64,000 nucleotides of DNA from Stenotrophomonas sp. UBA2629 (GCA_002359895.1 DEOB01000008.1:259958-323957), one strand, 5' to 3'. Shown: positions 8,218 to 18,495, counted from the first letter of the stretch. Notes: generated by a model not told the origin, from the letters alone. A program made the numbers and translations.

Positions 8218-11200
8218 TTACACCGTCTGCACGATATGCAGCGCCTTTGGATTACGCCATGTCGCCAGCAGGGCTGCTTCGCGAGCCTTGGCCTCGTGCA
8301 GGTGGGTTTCCTTGACGTGGCCGTAGCCGCGGATATGTTCGGGAATGCAGGCGATTTCCACCGCCAGCGACAGGCGGCGCGCATCAAGTGAGCCCAACAG
8401 TTCCCGCAGGGTGGTTTCGTAGTCGGCAATCAGCTGGCGCTCGCCACGGCGCTCTTCGGTGTAGCCGAAAATGTCGAAACGGCCGCCGCGCAGGCCTTTG
8501 AGTTTGGCCAGCAGGCCAAAGGCCTTGAACATCCACGGGCCGTATTCCTTCTTCTGCAACTGGCCCTGTTCGTCGCGCTTGGCGAACAGCGGCGGTGCAA
8601 GATGGAAGCGCACCTCATAATCGCCTTCAAAACGCTGTTCAACGCGCTTGAGGAAATCGCCGCTGGTGTACAGGCGGGCCACTTCGTATTCGTCCTTGTA
8701 CGCCATCAGCTTGAAGAAATAGCGCGCGACCGATTCGGCAAGTGCGGTACTGCCCGGCAGCGTCTGCTGCTCGGCCTTGCGCACGGCATCAACCAGCGTG
8801 CGGTAGCGGTTGGCGTAAGCGGCGTCCTGGTAATCGGTGAGGAAGCTGCTGCGGCGCGCGACCAGCTCATCCAGCGAGCGCGACAGATGTGCATCGTCCA
8901 ATGAGGCGAAAACGGCTTCGCCATTGGGATGGCTGGCTTCCGGCAGACCGCGCACATCCGGCTCGTTGCTCGGGTTGCGTGGCGCCGACGGAGCACCGGC
9001 CTCGTTGCCTTCCCAATCGCCCGGCGGCAGCTCGTGCAGCGTGCCCGGTGCGCGCTCGGCGGCGGTCGTTGCATTGCGCACCAGTCCAGCGGCCTGCTGC
9101 ACCGCTTGTGGATCAATCGCGGCCAAGCGGCCCCAGGCGAAGGCCTGTTGGTTCATCGCAACGGCGGCGCCATTGAGCTCCACCGCGCGCATCAGCGATT
9201 CCAGCGACAACGGCACCAGCCCCTGCTGCCAGGCGAAGCCAAGAATGAAAAGGTTGGAGGCGATTGCGTCGCCCAACAGCGCCGTGGCGAGTTGAGTGGC
9301 GTCGAGCAGAATGGGATCGCGCCCACCCAATGCAACCTTCACGCCGGCAATGATGTCGGCGGCGGGGAACTGCATGTCCGGGTGCGTGGTGAACGTGCCC
9401 GGCATCGCTTCATAGGTGTTGAGCACCACCTGCGAGCGCTCGCCACGCACTTTGGACAACGCCCAGTAGTCGTTGACGACCACCATGTCGCAGCCCAACA
9501 CCAGGTCGGCTTCACCGGCGGCGATGCGCACGGCGTGAATGTCGGCCGGTGTATGCGCGATGCGGATATGCGTGGTGACCGCGCCACCCTTCTGCGCCAG
9601 GCCGGTCTGGTCGAGCACGCTGGCGCCCTTGCCTTCGAGGTGGCCGGCCATGCCCAGCAGCGCGCCGATGGTGACCACGCCGGTGCCACCCACGCCGGTG
9701 ATCAGGATGTTCCAAGGCTGCGACAGATCACTACGGAACGCCGGCGTTGGCAGGTCGTCGAGCAGGCTGGCCGAGCGGCTCTTGCTGCCCTTGCGCAGCT
9801 GCCCACCGTGCACGGTGACGAAGCTCGGGCAGAAGCCCGTGGTGCAGGTGAAGTCCTTGTTGCAGTTGGACTGGTCGATGTCGCGCTTGCGGCCGAACTC
9901 GGTTTCCTTCGGTAGCACCGACACGCAGAAACTCTTTTCGCCGCAATCGCCACAGCCTTCGCACACCAGCGAGTTGATCATGGTGCGCTTGGGCGGGTCG
10001 ACCAATTTACCGCGCTTGCGGCGGCGGCGTTTCTCGGTGGCGCAGGTCTGTTCGTAGATCAGGATGCTGGTGCCCTTCACCGTGCGCAGCTGCTTCTGCA
10101 CGGCGTCCAGCTCGGCGCGGTCGTGGAACTCCACATCGGCCGGGAATTCGTGGCGGCGCGCCTTCCACTTGGCGATGTCGTCGGACAGCAGCACGATGGT
10201 GTACACGCCTTCCGAACGCATCTGGTGCGCGATCTGCGGCACGGTCAGGGTGCCGTCCACCGGCTGGCCGCCGGTCATCGCCACTGCGTCGTTGTACAGA
10301 ATCTTGTAGGTGATGTTGACGCCCGCAGCGATGGCCTGGCGGATCGCCAACGAGCCACTGTGGAAGTAGGTGCCATCGCCCAGATTCTGGAATACATGCT
10401 CGGTGTCGGTGAACGCCGCTTGGCCCGCCCAGGTGACGCCTTCACCACCCATGTGGGTGAAGGTGTCGGTGTCGCGGTCCATCCACGTCACCATGTAATG
10501 GCAGCCGATGCCGGCCAACGCGCGCGAACCCTCCGGCACATTCGTGGAGGTGTTGTGCGGGCAGCCGGAGCAGTAATGCGGCACGCGCGGGAACTGCGCG
10601 CGCGGCAGCGCCATTTCGGCTTCTTTTTCGTCCATCCAGCGCAGGCGCTGTTCGATGGATTCGGTGTTGATCGAGCTTGATTGAAGCAGGCGCTGAACGC
10701 GCCTGCCGATCACACCGGCAATGGTGGCCGGTGTCAGTTCGCCGGTGGACGGCAGAATCCACTCGCCCTGCTCGTCGTACTTGCCGACGATGGACGGACG
10801 CGCGCCCCAGTTGGCCGGCCAGTTGTAGAAGTATTCCTTCATCTGCCGCTCGATGAAGGCCTTCTTCTCCTCCACCACGACAATGTCTTCCAGGCCGCGT
10901 GCAAACGCGCCGATGCCCTGCGGTTCCAGCGGCCAGGTCATGCCGACCTTGTAGACGCGGATGCCGATCTCAGCACAGGCCGCTTCATCCAGGCCCAGGT
11001 ATTCCAGCGCCTGCAGCACATCCAGGTAACTCTTGCCGGTGGTGACGATGCCCAACCGCGCACGCGGCGAATCCATCACCACCTTGTCGATGCCGTTGGC
11101 GCGCGCAAATGCCTGCGCCGCCTTCACCGCATAACGGTGCAGGCGCATTTCCTGCTCCATCGGCGGGTCCGGCCAACGGATGTTGAGGCCGGCCGGCGGC

Positions 11201-11943
11201 ATCTCGAAATCCTCCGGCAGGATGATCTGGCGCGCGAACGGGTTCACGTCCACCGAGGCCGAGGACTCCACTGTTTCGGCAATGGTTTTGAAGCCGATCC
11301 AACGGCCGGTGTAGCGGCTCATCGCCCAGCCCACCAGGCCCATGTCCAGGATGTCCTGCACGCCGGCCGGGTTCAGCACCGGCATCATCGCGCTGACGAA
11401 TTCTTCCTCGCTGCCATGCGGCAGGGTCGAGCTGCGGCAGGCGTGGTCATCGGCGGCCAGGGCCAATACGCCACCGTACTTCGAGGTGCCGGCGGCGTTG
11501 GCGTGTTTGAACACGTCACCGCAGCGGTCCACGCCCGGGCCCTTGCCGTACCACATGCCAAACACGCCGTCGACGTTGGCGCCGGGGAACAGGTTGGTCT
11601 GCTGCGTGCCCCAGACCATGGTGGCGCCCAGGTCCTCGTTGAGACCGGGCACGAACTTCACCTTGGCTGCTTCCAGGTGCTTGCGCGCACGCCACAGCTC
11701 CAGGTCGAAACCGCCCAACGGCGAGCCGCGGTAGCCGCTGACAAAGCCGCCGGTATTCAAACCCGCCGCCATGTCGCGCTGTTGCTGCATCAATGGCAGC
11801 CGCACCAGCGCCTGCACGCCGCTCAGATAAATGCGGCCATCGGTACGCGTGTATTTGTGTTCCAGCGTGTAGTCGTGGTCGCGTACGCCGATCAAAGGCG
11901 TGTTGGCGGAAGCAGGCGAGGTGAGTTCGGCAGTACTGGTCAT
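8218..11943 (-). CDS. Indolepyruvate ferredoxin oxidoreductase family protein (fused alpha and beta subunits)
   Basis: A 1241-aa fusion of the IorA-like thiamine-diphosphate subunit and the IorB-like gamma-type subunit. Members oxidatively decarboxylate aryl or branched 2-oxoacids to acyl-CoA and pass electrons to a ferredoxin. Visible features: an N-terminal pyrimidine-binding part (SGYRGSPLGG), a TPP-binding part with CSGCPHNTS and GIGCHYM, an Fe-S segment with CEGCGDCGEKSFC and SNCNKDFTC, and a gamma domain beginning ITGVGGTGVVTIGALL. The ATG at 11943 (MTSTAELT) is chosen over an in-frame ATG twelve codons upstream. Long frames on the other strand are shadows of this gene. The physiological substrate is unknown. 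Confidence 0.9.
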   Translation of the reverse strand: MTSTAELTSPASANTPLIGVRDHDYTLEHKYTRTDGRIYLSGVQALVRLPLMQQQRDMAAGLNTGGFVSGYRGSPLGGFDLELWRARKHLEAAKVKFVPGLNEDLGATMVWGTQQTNLFPGANVDGVFGMWYGKGPGVDRCGDVFKHANAAGTSKYGGVLALAADDHACRSSTLPHGSEEEFVSAMMPVLNPAGVQDILDMGLVGWAMSRYTGRWIGFKTIAETVESSASVDVNPFARQIILPEDFEMPPAGLNIRWPDPPMEQEMRLHRYAVKAAQAFARANGIDKVVMDSPRARLGIVTTGKSYLDVLQALEYLGLDEAACAEIGIRVYKVGMTWPLEPQGIGAFARGLEDIVVVEEKKAFIERQMKEYFYNWPANWGARPSIVGKYDEQGEWILPSTGELTPATIAGVIGRRVQRLLQSSSINTESIEQRLRWMDEKEAEMALPRAQFPRVPHYCSGCPHNTSTNVPEGSRALAGIGCHYMVTWMDRDTDTFTHMGGEGVTWAGQAAFTDTEHVFQNLGDGTYFHSGSLAIRQAIAAGVNITYKILYNDAVAMTGGQPVDGTLTVPQIAHQMRSEGVYTIVLLSDDIAKWKARRHEFPADVEFHDRAELDAVQKQLRTVKGTSILIYEQTCATEKRRRRKRGKLVDPPKRTMINSLVCEGCGDCGEKSFCVSVLPKETEFGRKRDIDQSNCNKDFTCTTGFCPSFVTVHGGQLRKGSKSRSASLLDDLPTPAFRSDLSQPWNILITGVGGTGVVTIGALLGMAGHLEGKGASVLDQTGLAQKGGAVTTHIRIAHTPADIHAVRIAAGEADLVLGCDMVVVNDYWALSKVRGERSQVVLNTYEAMPGTFTTHPDMQFPAADIIAGVKVALGGRDPILLDATQLATALLGDAIASNLFILGFAWQQGLVPLSLESLMRAVELNGAAVAMNQQAFAWGRLAAIDPQAVQQAAGLVRNATTAAERAPGTLHELPPGDWEGNEAGAPSAPRNPSNEPDVRGLPEASHPNGEAVFASLDDAHLSRSLDELVARRSSFLTDYQDAAYANRYRTLVDAVRKAEQQTLPGSTALAESVARYFFKLMAYKDEYEVARLYTSGDFLKRVEQRFEGDYEVRFHLAPPLFAKRDEQGQLQKKEYGPWMFKAFGLLAKLKGLRGGRFDIFGYTEERRGERQLIADYETTLRELLGSLDARRLSLAVEIACIPEHIRGYGHVKETHLHEAKAREAALLATWRNPKALHIVQTV

Positions 11944-12114
11944 GGCTGGCCCATTGCAAAAACGGCTGGCGGCAGGCACCGCGCTGCGGGGCAGGCGGCG
12001 GCCGGCGATTGTAGCAGCGCCGCTTTCATCACCCTGTAACGCAGTCGCGTCATGGGCCCGGAGCGGTTAGGATCGGCCACTTGGCTTGTCAACTGTTTCA
12101 CGGGGATTGCAGTC

Positions 12115-12753
12115 ATGGGGGTTATGCAGCAGATGGCTGCCGGCACATTGTTGCTGGCCGGCTTGGTGTTTTCGAATGCGCAGGCGCAGAGCCTGCCAAA
12201 GCCTGTTGAGTTCTATTTCGACGAGGATTCGGCGGCCAAGCCGATCCACGCGGTGCCGGCCGAACAGGCAGATGCGGTGGACCAGTTGATGAAGATGCGC
12301 GAGCGGGGGCGCAAAGGGGTGGAGGCCACCGCGCAGCTGGCCAGCATTGCCTATGGCGAAGGCCGCGATGAACTGGGCGCCAAACTGTACGACGAGGCGT
12401 TGTCGGCGGTTGTCGGCAGCTCGGTGCAGGCGCGTGGTATCCGCTGGAACATGGGTTGGGATCTCTACCGCCGGGGCAATGCCGAAGCGGCGTTGGATGC
12501 CTGGCTGAAGGCGGCCGACAACATGCGCGGTAATCCGTCGTGGCTGCCGCCAACCTTGGCGCTGGCCCTGTGGAAGCTGGACCGCAAGGACGAGGCGGTC
12601 AGCTGGTTTGCCGCTGCCGTGCGTACCGAGCCGGATCAATGGCGCGATGCCGGCCGTTTCCCGCAGTTGTTGCCCGGCTGGAAGGATGCCGAGCGTACCC
12701 AACTGGCCGAAGTACAGCAGGCGTGGCAGGCCAATCCGCCTGCGTGGCCCTGA
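12115..12753 (+). CDS. Exported TPR-like protein of unknown function
   Basis: A 212-aa protein. The N-terminal MGVMQQMAAGTLLLAGLVF segment followed by SNAQAQ is a signal peptide. The mature part has helical repeats of TPR type (for example GWDLYRRGNAEAALDAW and ALALWKLDRKDEAVSWF). The ATG at 12115 has a CGGGG ribosome-binding element nine bases upstream. I recognise no specific family. A periplasmic adaptor or scaffold role would fit the repeats but is not shown. It is divergent from the oxidoreductase gene, with a 171-bp shared upstream region. Confidence 0.7.
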   Translation: MGVMQQMAAGTLLLAGLVFSNAQAQSLPKPVEFYFDEDSAAKPIHAVPAEQADAVDQLMKMRERGRKGVEATAQLASIAYGEGRDELGAKLYDEALSAVVGSSVQARGIRWNMGWDLYRRGNAEAALDAWLKAADNMRGNPSWLPPTLALALWKLDRKDEAVSWFAAAVRTEPDQWRDAGRFPQLLPGWKDAERTQLAEVQQAWQANPPAWP

Positions 12754-13081
12754 TTTCGGGGCCAAGCTGCGCTTCGTATGGTCGGAGTTGATTGACGGGG
12801 TCGGTTTCCCTTGTGGTTGATGGATAAGGTGGGGAAGCAACGGCCACTGTCGCTACTCACAGTAGGGTTGCTGATTCTGGTTGCGTGCGTCCCCGCATTG
12901 CAGGGACGACAGTGACAGGGCGATGGGGTATCGCTCTGGTGTTTGGTCCACGCAAAGGCATAAGCAGAAGCCATTGCCGCATGGCAGGCCAGGTCAGCCG
13001 TCATCATCCGTGTGGCGCCCGTATCAGACTTAGGTCTGATGTGGGCCCCGGCAGCCCTTTCGGCCGTGCATGCTATGGCCC
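12754..13081. other. Intergenic region with a perfect 7-bp inverted repeat (ATCAGAC-TTAG-GTCTGAT)
   Basis: No gene is supported in these 328 bases. At 13023-13040 there is a perfect inverted repeat, ATCAGAC-N4-GTCTGAT, about 40 bases before the transporter start. Its spacing and position suit a dimeric regulator's operator, but no regulator gene lies next to it and I do not recognise the motif. The other possibility is a chance small hairpin. Confidence 0.4.
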
Positions 13082-13996
13082 ATGGCCTTCGACGCATTCG
13101 CACTGATATTGACCATGCTCGGCTTGGGCATGGTTTTCGCACGGTTCCGCACTTTCCCGGACAACGCTGCCGACACCCTCAATAAAGTGGTGTTGTACGT
13201 GTGTCTGCCGGCGGCGGTGCTTACCTATGTGCCACGGCTGCAGCTGGATGTCTCGCTGGTCGGCATCATTGCCACGCCATGGTTGTTGATGCTGTTGACG
13301 TTGGTGCTGGTCAACCTTGCAACGCGTTTTTTCCGTTTTGAACGACCAGTGCACGCGGTGCTGCTGCTGTGCGTTGCACTCACCAATTCCAGCTTCATCG
13401 GCTACCCGATGGTGCGCGCGCTACTGGGCGATCAGGCCCTGCCTTATGCGGTGGTCTACGACCAGTTCGGCACCTTTGTCATGCTTTCCACGTTTGGCCT
13501 TTATGTGCTGGCGCGCTACAGCGGCGACACGCCGCCCACCACCGCCCAGATCCTGCTGCGCATCCTGAAATTTCCGCCATTGTGGGCGTTGGTGTTCGCG
13601 CTGACGTTGATGCCGGCAGCGCCGCCGTCGTGGATCGCATCGGCCTTGAAAAACCTGTCCGACGCCATGCTGCCACTGGTGATGTTGGCCGTCGGCTTGA
13701 CCATCCAACTGCGTCTGTCACGCGCGGAACTGGCGCCACTGTCCATTGGCCTGCTGCTCAAACTCGTGGTGCTGCCGGCAGCGGCCATTCCGCTGTCGCT
13801 GGCGTTTGGGCTGCAGGGCGATATGTTGCGCGTGAATGTGTTGGAGACGGCGATGCCAACCATGATCACCGCAGCCGCCCTGGCGATATCGCATCGTTTG
13901 GCGCCGCGCTTGGCTGCGGCGATGGTGGGCTACGGCATCGTGCTGTCGCTGGTCACCCTGCCGGCCTGGGTATGGCTGTTGGGCCGGCTCTCCTGA
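13082..13996 (+). CDS. AEC family transporter (auxin efflux carrier-like permease)
   Basis: A 304-aa inner-membrane protein with about ten hydrophobic segments in two halves and the family's central motifs (LYVCLPAAVLTY, SSFIGYPMVRALLG, and ETAMPTMITAAALA near the end). Bacterial members move small dicarboxylates such as malonate or malate; the plant members are auxin carriers. The substrate here is unknown. The ATG at 13082 (MAFDAF) is preferred to an ATG four codons upstream because the hydrophobic segment starts directly after it. Confidence 0.85.
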   Translation: MAFDAFALILTMLGLGMVFARFRTFPDNAADTLNKVVLYVCLPAAVLTYVPRLQLDVSLVGIIATPWLLMLLTLVLVNLATRFFRFERPVHAVLLLCVALTNSSFIGYPMVRALLGDQALPYAVVYDQFGTFVMLSTFGLYVLARYSGDTPPTTAQILLRILKFPPLWALVFALTLMPAAPPSWIASALKNLSDAMLPLVMLAVGLTIQLRLSRAELAPLSIGLLLKLVVLPAAAIPLSLAFGLQGDMLRVNVLETAMPTMITAAALAISHRLAPRLAAAMVGYGIVLSLVTLPAWVWLLGRLS

Positions 13997-14054
13997 TGGA
14001 ATCCAGCGGCTGGCCATGGCAGGCTGGCAGCTCGTTCCAGGGAGGAGACGTGCG

Positions 14055-15080
14055 ATGAAAAGCAGGCAGTGGAGTGCAGCGTGGTTGGCCGCAACGGCGG
14101 CATTGTGTTCCGTCGATGTGTCTGCGGCTCAAGCGGCACCGGCAGCAGGGCAGCAGACGCCGGCCGAAGTCGGTTTTCACGCGCCGGTCGAGCAACGGGC
14201 CCGGCAACTGGCGGCCAGCGGTCAGCCGCTGAACCTGCTGGTGGCATCACAGTTGGCGCGTGCATTGGAGCTATCAAAACAGGAGCCGGAAGCAACCGCT
14301 CCACGACAGAGCGATATCTGGCTGGACGAGGCCATACGTATCGGCAGCGACCAACCCATCATCGCCCGGGCGGCAGTGAGCCGCTGCATTGAACGCGGCG
14401 CATGCGACATTGCCGCCGCCGTCGACACCTTGCGCACGCATGAGGTAGACGACCTTGTCGCCCAACTCCTGTTATGGCGGATGGCGGTTACGAAAGAAGA
14501 CGACGCGGCCACCGCACTGGCCTGGACACGCGTTACCCACGCCACCCGCTATGTGGATGAGTATGCGCAGGCACTGGCGCTGCTCGATCGCAGTACCCGC
14601 GGCATGCAGATACCGCTGCCGGAAAGTGATCTGAACGGCGGCTCTGACCAAGGGCGGCTGACGATGCTGTTTTCCTGGGCAGCAGCGTTCTCCATGCCTG
14701 TGTTTTCGGATGTTTACAGGCAATGCGGAAAGGCGGTCCGCGTTGAACACCGGCAAGGTTGCGGTCAGCTGCTTGCGGTCATGGGGAACAGCACGTCGGC
14801 CGTGGTCGTCGGCCTCGGATCGACCATGATGCAGTCATATGTCGTGGACGCCATCGAGCGCCGACGCTGGCAGGACCGCAGGCAGGAGCTGGCCTGGGTA
14901 TCCGAGAAGACCGCGGCATTGATGACGCCCGGCGCCGATGGCAAGTCGGCTGCAGACATGAACGAGTACCTGCGCTGGATAGGCGAAGCAGGTGAACTGG
15001 GTGCTCTTCAGAAATTGTTGGTGGCCAACAGCATTGCACTGCAGCCACCGGCTGGTTGGCAGCCTACGAAACTGTATTGA
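14055..15080 (+). CDS. Hypothetical exported protein
   Basis: A 341-aa protein with a signal peptide (MKSRQWSAAWLAATAALCS, then VDVSAAQAAPA). The ATG at 14055 has a strong GGAGGAG ribosome-binding site at 14041-14047. The mature protein is mostly helical and Ala/Leu-rich, with four Cys in short segments such as SRCIERGACDIAA and YRQCGKAV, which suggests periplasmic disulfides. No family was recognised. It is 58 bp downstream of the transporter gene and may be cotranscribed with it. Confidence 0.7.
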   Translation: MKSRQWSAAWLAATAALCSVDVSAAQAAPAAGQQTPAEVGFHAPVEQRARQLAASGQPLNLLVASQLARALELSKQEPEATAPRQSDIWLDEAIRIGSDQPIIARAAVSRCIERGACDIAAAVDTLRTHEVDDLVAQLLLWRMAVTKEDDAATALAWTRVTHATRYVDEYAQALALLDRSTRGMQIPLPESDLNGGSDQGRLTMLFSWAAAFSMPVFSDVYRQCGKAVRVEHRQGCGQLLAVMGNSTSAVVVGLGSTMMQSYVVDAIERRRWQDRRQELAWVSEKTAALMTPGADGKSAADMNEYLRWIGEAGELGALQKLLVANSIALQPPAGWQPTKLY

Positions 15081-15182
15081 TTGCCGGCAGCGGCAGGCCT
15101 GCGTGCAGTGGTGTATGAGCATCGACAAGCGTCTCGGAAGATCAGTGTCGCCCACTGAACTGTGCGCGGCACTACGGCCGTT

Positions 15183-16664
15183 TCAATCAGCCGGCACCGT
15201 GCGCTCACGTGCCCAGTCGCGCAGGCCCTGCACCTGCTCGGCCATCAATACCGACAGCGGCCGGCTGGTGCGGATTTCCGCCATCAGCAGTTCGGTGTCC
15301 AGCGCCTTGCCTTCGGCATGTGCCGCGTACAGGCCGGCGACCACCGCCTGTTCAATCTCCGCGCCGGAGAACCCTTCGCTGGCCGCAGCCAAGGCGGGCA
15401 ATGCGAAATTGCCCGGCTCCAGCTGGCGGCGCTGCAGATGCAGGTGCAGCAGCTCCACGCGGGCGTCGGGCGAGGGCAGGTCAACAAAGAAGATTTCGTC
15501 GAAGCGGCCCTTGCGCAGCAGTTCGGCCGGCAGCTCCTGCACCTGGTTGGCGGTGGCGACAATGAACACCGCGCCCTTGCGCTCGGCCATCCAGGTCAAC
15601 AGATAACCGAGCACACGGCGCGACACGCCGCCGTCTTCGCCATTGCTGGCCAAGCCTTTCTCTATCTCGTCTATCCACAAAACGCATGGCGCAAGCTGCT
15701 CGGCCGAGGCCAGCGCGTCGCGTAGGTTTTTCTCGGTTTCGCCGTGGTACTTGTTGTACAGCGTGCCGAAATCCAGCCGCAGCAGCGGCACGCCGAAGCC
15801 AGCGGCGGTGGCTTTGGCCAGCATGGATTTGCCGCAGCCCTGCACGCCCAGCAGCAACATGCCCTTGGGCGGGTCCAGCCCGGGCGGCGCCTTGCCGGAC
15901 ACGAACACCGCCCGGCGCTGCTCGATCCAGCGCTTGAGCCGCCGCGCGCCTGCCACCTCGGCAAAACGCGCGGAGTCATATTCGTAATGCAGGTGGCCGC
16001 TGCGGTTGAGCAGCTCGAACTTGAGCCTGGCCAGCTGCGGCAGGTCGTCAGCGCGTAGTGCGCCGTCGCCGTAGATCAACTGACGCGCGATGCGCCGCGC
16101 GTCGGTCATGCTCAGGCCGCTGAGGTTGCGCAGAATCTGCTGCACCGCGTCCTGGTCGGTCTCGACGCGACGGCCGCCATTCTCTGTGGCGTAGTGGGTG
16201 GCCTCTTCGCGCAGCATCTTCAGCAGCGCGTTGGCATCGGGCAGGCGCGGGTTGAAACGCGTGGCCAGCGCTTCCAGCTCCGGTGGCAGCTCGACCTTGG
16301 CGCCGACCAGCACCAGCACATGCGGCTGGCTGTGGCGACGTTGCAGAATGTCGCGCAGCAGGCGCTGGTGGCTGGCATAGCCCAGATAAGGATGGAAATC
16401 GAGCAGCAGGTAGATGCCGCGCTGGTCGGCGTCCTGGATCATCCGCAGCACCGAGCTGGCGTCGGGCGGGCCAACGGCCTCGTCCTCGCGGTCGATGTCG
16501 ATGCGGCGCAGGCCTTCGGTGATCGACCAGCGGTGCAGCGCACGCCAGACGTGCATCAGTGCCTGCCGGAACAGCTCCACGATCCGAGCCTCGTCCTGGG
16601 TCTGGATGACGATCAGCGGCGTGTTGGCGCGGATCAGCGCAGTGAGGTCCTGCAGTTCGCTCAT
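15183..16664 (-). CDS. AAA+ ATPase, Ycf46-like
   Basis: A 493-aa protein with an N-terminal non-catalytic region and a C-terminal AAA+ domain. Walker A is GVQGCGKS (Lys279), Walker B is VLWIDEIE, and the second region of homology carries [14 protein letters not shown]. This matches the Ycf46 group found in cyanobacteria, plastids and many bacteria, whose targets are poorly defined. The ATG at 16664 (MSELQD) follows a GGATGGA sequence and is preferred over an in-frame ATG eight codons upstream. The gene is divergent from the ParA gene, with a 120-bp shared promoter region. Confidence 0.85.
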   Translation of the reverse strand: MSELQDLTALIRANTPLIVIQTQDEARIVELFRQALMHVWRALHRWSITEGLRRIDIDREDEAVGPPDASSVLRMIQDADQRGIYLLLDFHPYLGYASHQRLLRDILQRRHSQPHVLVLVGAKVELPPELEALATRFNPRLPDANALLKMLREEATHYATENGGRRVETDQDAVQQILRNLSGLSMTDARRIARQLIYGDGALRADDLPQLARLKFELLNRSGHLHYEYDSARFAEVAGARRLKRWIEQRRAVFVSGKAPPGLDPPKGMLLLGVQGCGKSMLAKATAAGFGVPLLRLDFGTLYNKYHGETEKNLRDALASAEQLAPCVLWIDEIEKGLASNGEDGGVSRRVLGYLLTWMAERKGAVFIVATANQVQELPAELLRKGRFDEIFFVDLPSPDARVELLHLHLQRRQLEPGNFALPALAAASEGFSGAEIEQAVVAGLYAAHAEGKALDTELLMAEIRTSRPLSVLMAEQVQGLRDWARERTVPAD

Positions 16665-16784
16665 GGGGGTTCCATCCGGGGAGCACACGATAGCGCAGGA
16701 TCGGGCGTTTCCTCACCCGGTGACTACCTTTGGTCACGCACTGCGGTGTACGCTGCGGGCAGGTTCAGCGGAAGCGAGGCGTGC

Positions 16785-17417
16785 ATGAAGACGATCCTGG
16801 TAGCCGGCTCCAAAGGCGGTGTCGGCAAGACCACCATCGCCACCCATCTGGCAGCGCAATCGGCTCTGGCAGGCAAGGCAACGGTCATTGCCGATGCCGA
16901 TCCACAGGGCTCCAGCACACGTTGGGCGCAGCGGCGCTCCATGTTGGACAGTGCCGTGCTGCCGGTGGACGTGCACCGCAAGAAGAACTGGGAGCGGCTC
17001 ATCCCCGACGGCGCCGAGCAGGTGATCGTCGATGCCCCGGCCGGTGCCTACGGCGATGACCTGGAACGTTTTCTGGACGTGGCCGACGCCGTGGTGGTGC
17101 CGGTATTGCCCTCGGCGCTGGATATCGAGGCCATCGTCGGCTTCCTCAACAGCCTTTCAAAGATAAAGCGCGTGCATTCGCGGGCGTTGCCGGTGGGGCT
17201 GGTGCTCAACCGCACCAAGCCGTGGACACAGACCTCGCAACAGGCCCGGCAGATGCTGGCGCAGTGGCCGTATGACGTTGTCGCGCAGCTGCGTGACAGC
17301 CAGAGTTACGTGGTGATGGTCGGGCTGGGACGCAGCCTGTTCGATTACCACTCTGCGCAGGTACGCGAGCACCAGCAGGATTGGGACCCGCTACTCAAAT
17401 GGTTGAACAAGGTCTGA
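16785..17417 (+). CDS. Orphan ParA/MinD-type ATPase
   Basis: A 210-aa P-loop ATPase with the deviant Walker A motif [10 protein letters not shown] near the N-terminus and [15 protein letters not shown] soon after, typical of ParA proteins that position plasmids, chromosomes or protein complexes. No parB-like gene or parS cluster lies next to it, so it is an orphan; such proteins often place a cellular machine rather than DNA. Start is ATG at 16785. The sixA gene follows after 18 bp and may be cotranscribed with it. Confidence 0.8.
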   Translation: MKTILVAGSKGGVGKTTIATHLAAQSALAGKATVIADADPQGSSTRWAQRRSMLDSAVLPVDVHRKKNWERLIPDGAEQVIVDAPAGAYGDDLERFLDVADAVVVPVLPSALDIEAIVGFLNSLSKIKRVHSRALPVGLVLNRTKPWTQTSQQARQMLAQWPYDVVAQLRDSQSYVVMVGLGRSLFDYHSAQVREHQQDWDPLLKWLNKV

Positions 17418-17435
17418 CAGGAGTACTACCCGCCC

Positions 17436-17912
17436 ATGCGTGAATTGATCTTGCTGCGGCATGCCCATGCCGAACCGGCCGACAATGGCCAAGCCGATAT
17501 CGACCGTCCGCTCTCCCCGCAGGGGTTGGCCGAGGCCGAGGCGGCCGGACGCTGGCTGCACGAGCAGCGGCTGGTGCCGGACCGGGTGCTGTGCTCGCCG
17601 GCGCGGCGCACCCGCGAAACCCTGGAAGCGGTGCTCGGCCTCACCGGCTATGTCGAGCAGCGTCTGGAAGAACGTATTTACGACGCCGTACCCGGCACCC
17701 TGGCGGCGTTGCTGGATGAGCACCGCGAGGTCGAGCGGCTGCTTTTAGTGGGCCACAACCCTGGCCTGGAACAGTTGGTGGCGTTGATGCACAGCGGTCA
17801 ATCGGGCGATTACCGTGGCATGCCGCCGGCAGCGGTGGCGGTGTTGTCATTGCCGATGGACGCGGCCATTGAACCCGGAATTGCCCGTTTGGCAGCCTTC
17901 TGGTGGCCGTAA
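17436..17912 (+). CDS. sixA: Phosphohistidine phosphatase SixA
   Basis: A 158-aa member of the histidine phosphatase superfamily. The N-terminal MRELILLRHAHAEP contains the RHx motif with catalytic His9, CSPARRTRETLEA carries the conserved arginines, and LLLVGHNPGLEQL holds the second catalytic His. SixA removes phosphate from histidine in phosphorelay or PTS proteins (E. coli ArcB, NPr). The length equals that of known SixA. It is packed between the parA-like gene and the YceI gene. Confidence 0.88.
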   Translation: MRELILLRHAHAEPADNGQADIDRPLSPQGLAEAEAAGRWLHEQRLVPDRVLCSPARRTRETLEAVLGLTGYVEQRLEERIYDAVPGTLAALLDEHREVERLLLVGHNPGLEQLVALMHSGQSGDYRGMPPAAVAVLSLPMDAAIEPGIARLAAFWWP

Positions 17913-17916
17913 GCGG

Positions 17917-18495
17917 ATGGCAGCAGTACGGGGGAGATTGCTGCTGATGGTGTGGGCGCTGGCGGGCACGGCATTTGCCGCGCCGCCAGCGGCAATGCCG
18001 CAGATCGATGTGGCACGCTCGCAATTCGGGTTTGAGATACGCACCCGGTTCGGGCAGAAAGTAGAAGGCGTGTTCCCGCGTTTTGATGCGGTGAGCAAAC
18101 AGCTGCCCGATGGCCGCCACGAAGTGCGGCTGCGCATGTATGCGCAATATGTGGAGATCCCGGACAAACCCCGTTACACAGCCTGGATGCGGGGTGAGGA
18201 TTTTTTCGATGTGGCGCGTTACCCGCTCATTGAATACCAGTCCGATCCGTACTCGCCGGAGGTGATCGAGCATGGCGGCGAAGTCCAGGGGTGGTTGACC
18301 ATCCGGGGTGTCAGTCGCCGTGAAACACTGCGTCTGGCCAAACCTGAATGCGCACGCCCCGGCTATGATTGCGACCTCGTCAGCCGAGGTACCGTTCTGC
18401 GCGGTCGTTACGGCATGGACAGCTGGCAGGTAGCCCTGGGTGATCGAGTGACTTTTATTCTGCGTACGCGTCTGCTTGGCGCCCCCCAACCGTGA
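17917..18495 (+). CDS. YceI family protein, exported
   Basis: A 192-aa YceI-like lipocalin-fold protein. YceI proteins bind polyisoprenoid or similar lipids in the periplasm. The N-terminus (MAAVRGRLLLMVWALAGTAF, then AAPPA) is a signal peptide; the family pattern is seen in DVARSQFGFEIRTRFGQKVEGVF and IRGVSRRETLRL. The ATG at 17917 lies two bases after the sixA stop. The stop codon overlaps the GTG start of the next gene (GTGA), which implies translational coupling with the cardiolipin-synthase-like gene. Confidence 0.8.
   Translation: MAAVRGRLLLMVWALAGTAFAAPPAAMPQIDVARSQFGFEIRTRFGQKVEGVFPRFDAVSKQLPDGRHEVRLRMYAQYVEIPDKPRYTAWMRGEDFFDVARYPLIEYQSDPYSPEVIEHGGEVQGWLTIRGVSRRETLRLAKPECARPGYDCDLVSRGTVLRGRYGMDSWQVALGDRVTFILRTRLLGAPQP

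Noticed and set aside
10681..12039. Long forward-strand open frame opposite the oxidoreductase gene
   Set aside because: It is a shadow of a well-supported 1241-aa reverse-strand gene; its translation has biased, family-free composition typical of high-GC antisense frames.
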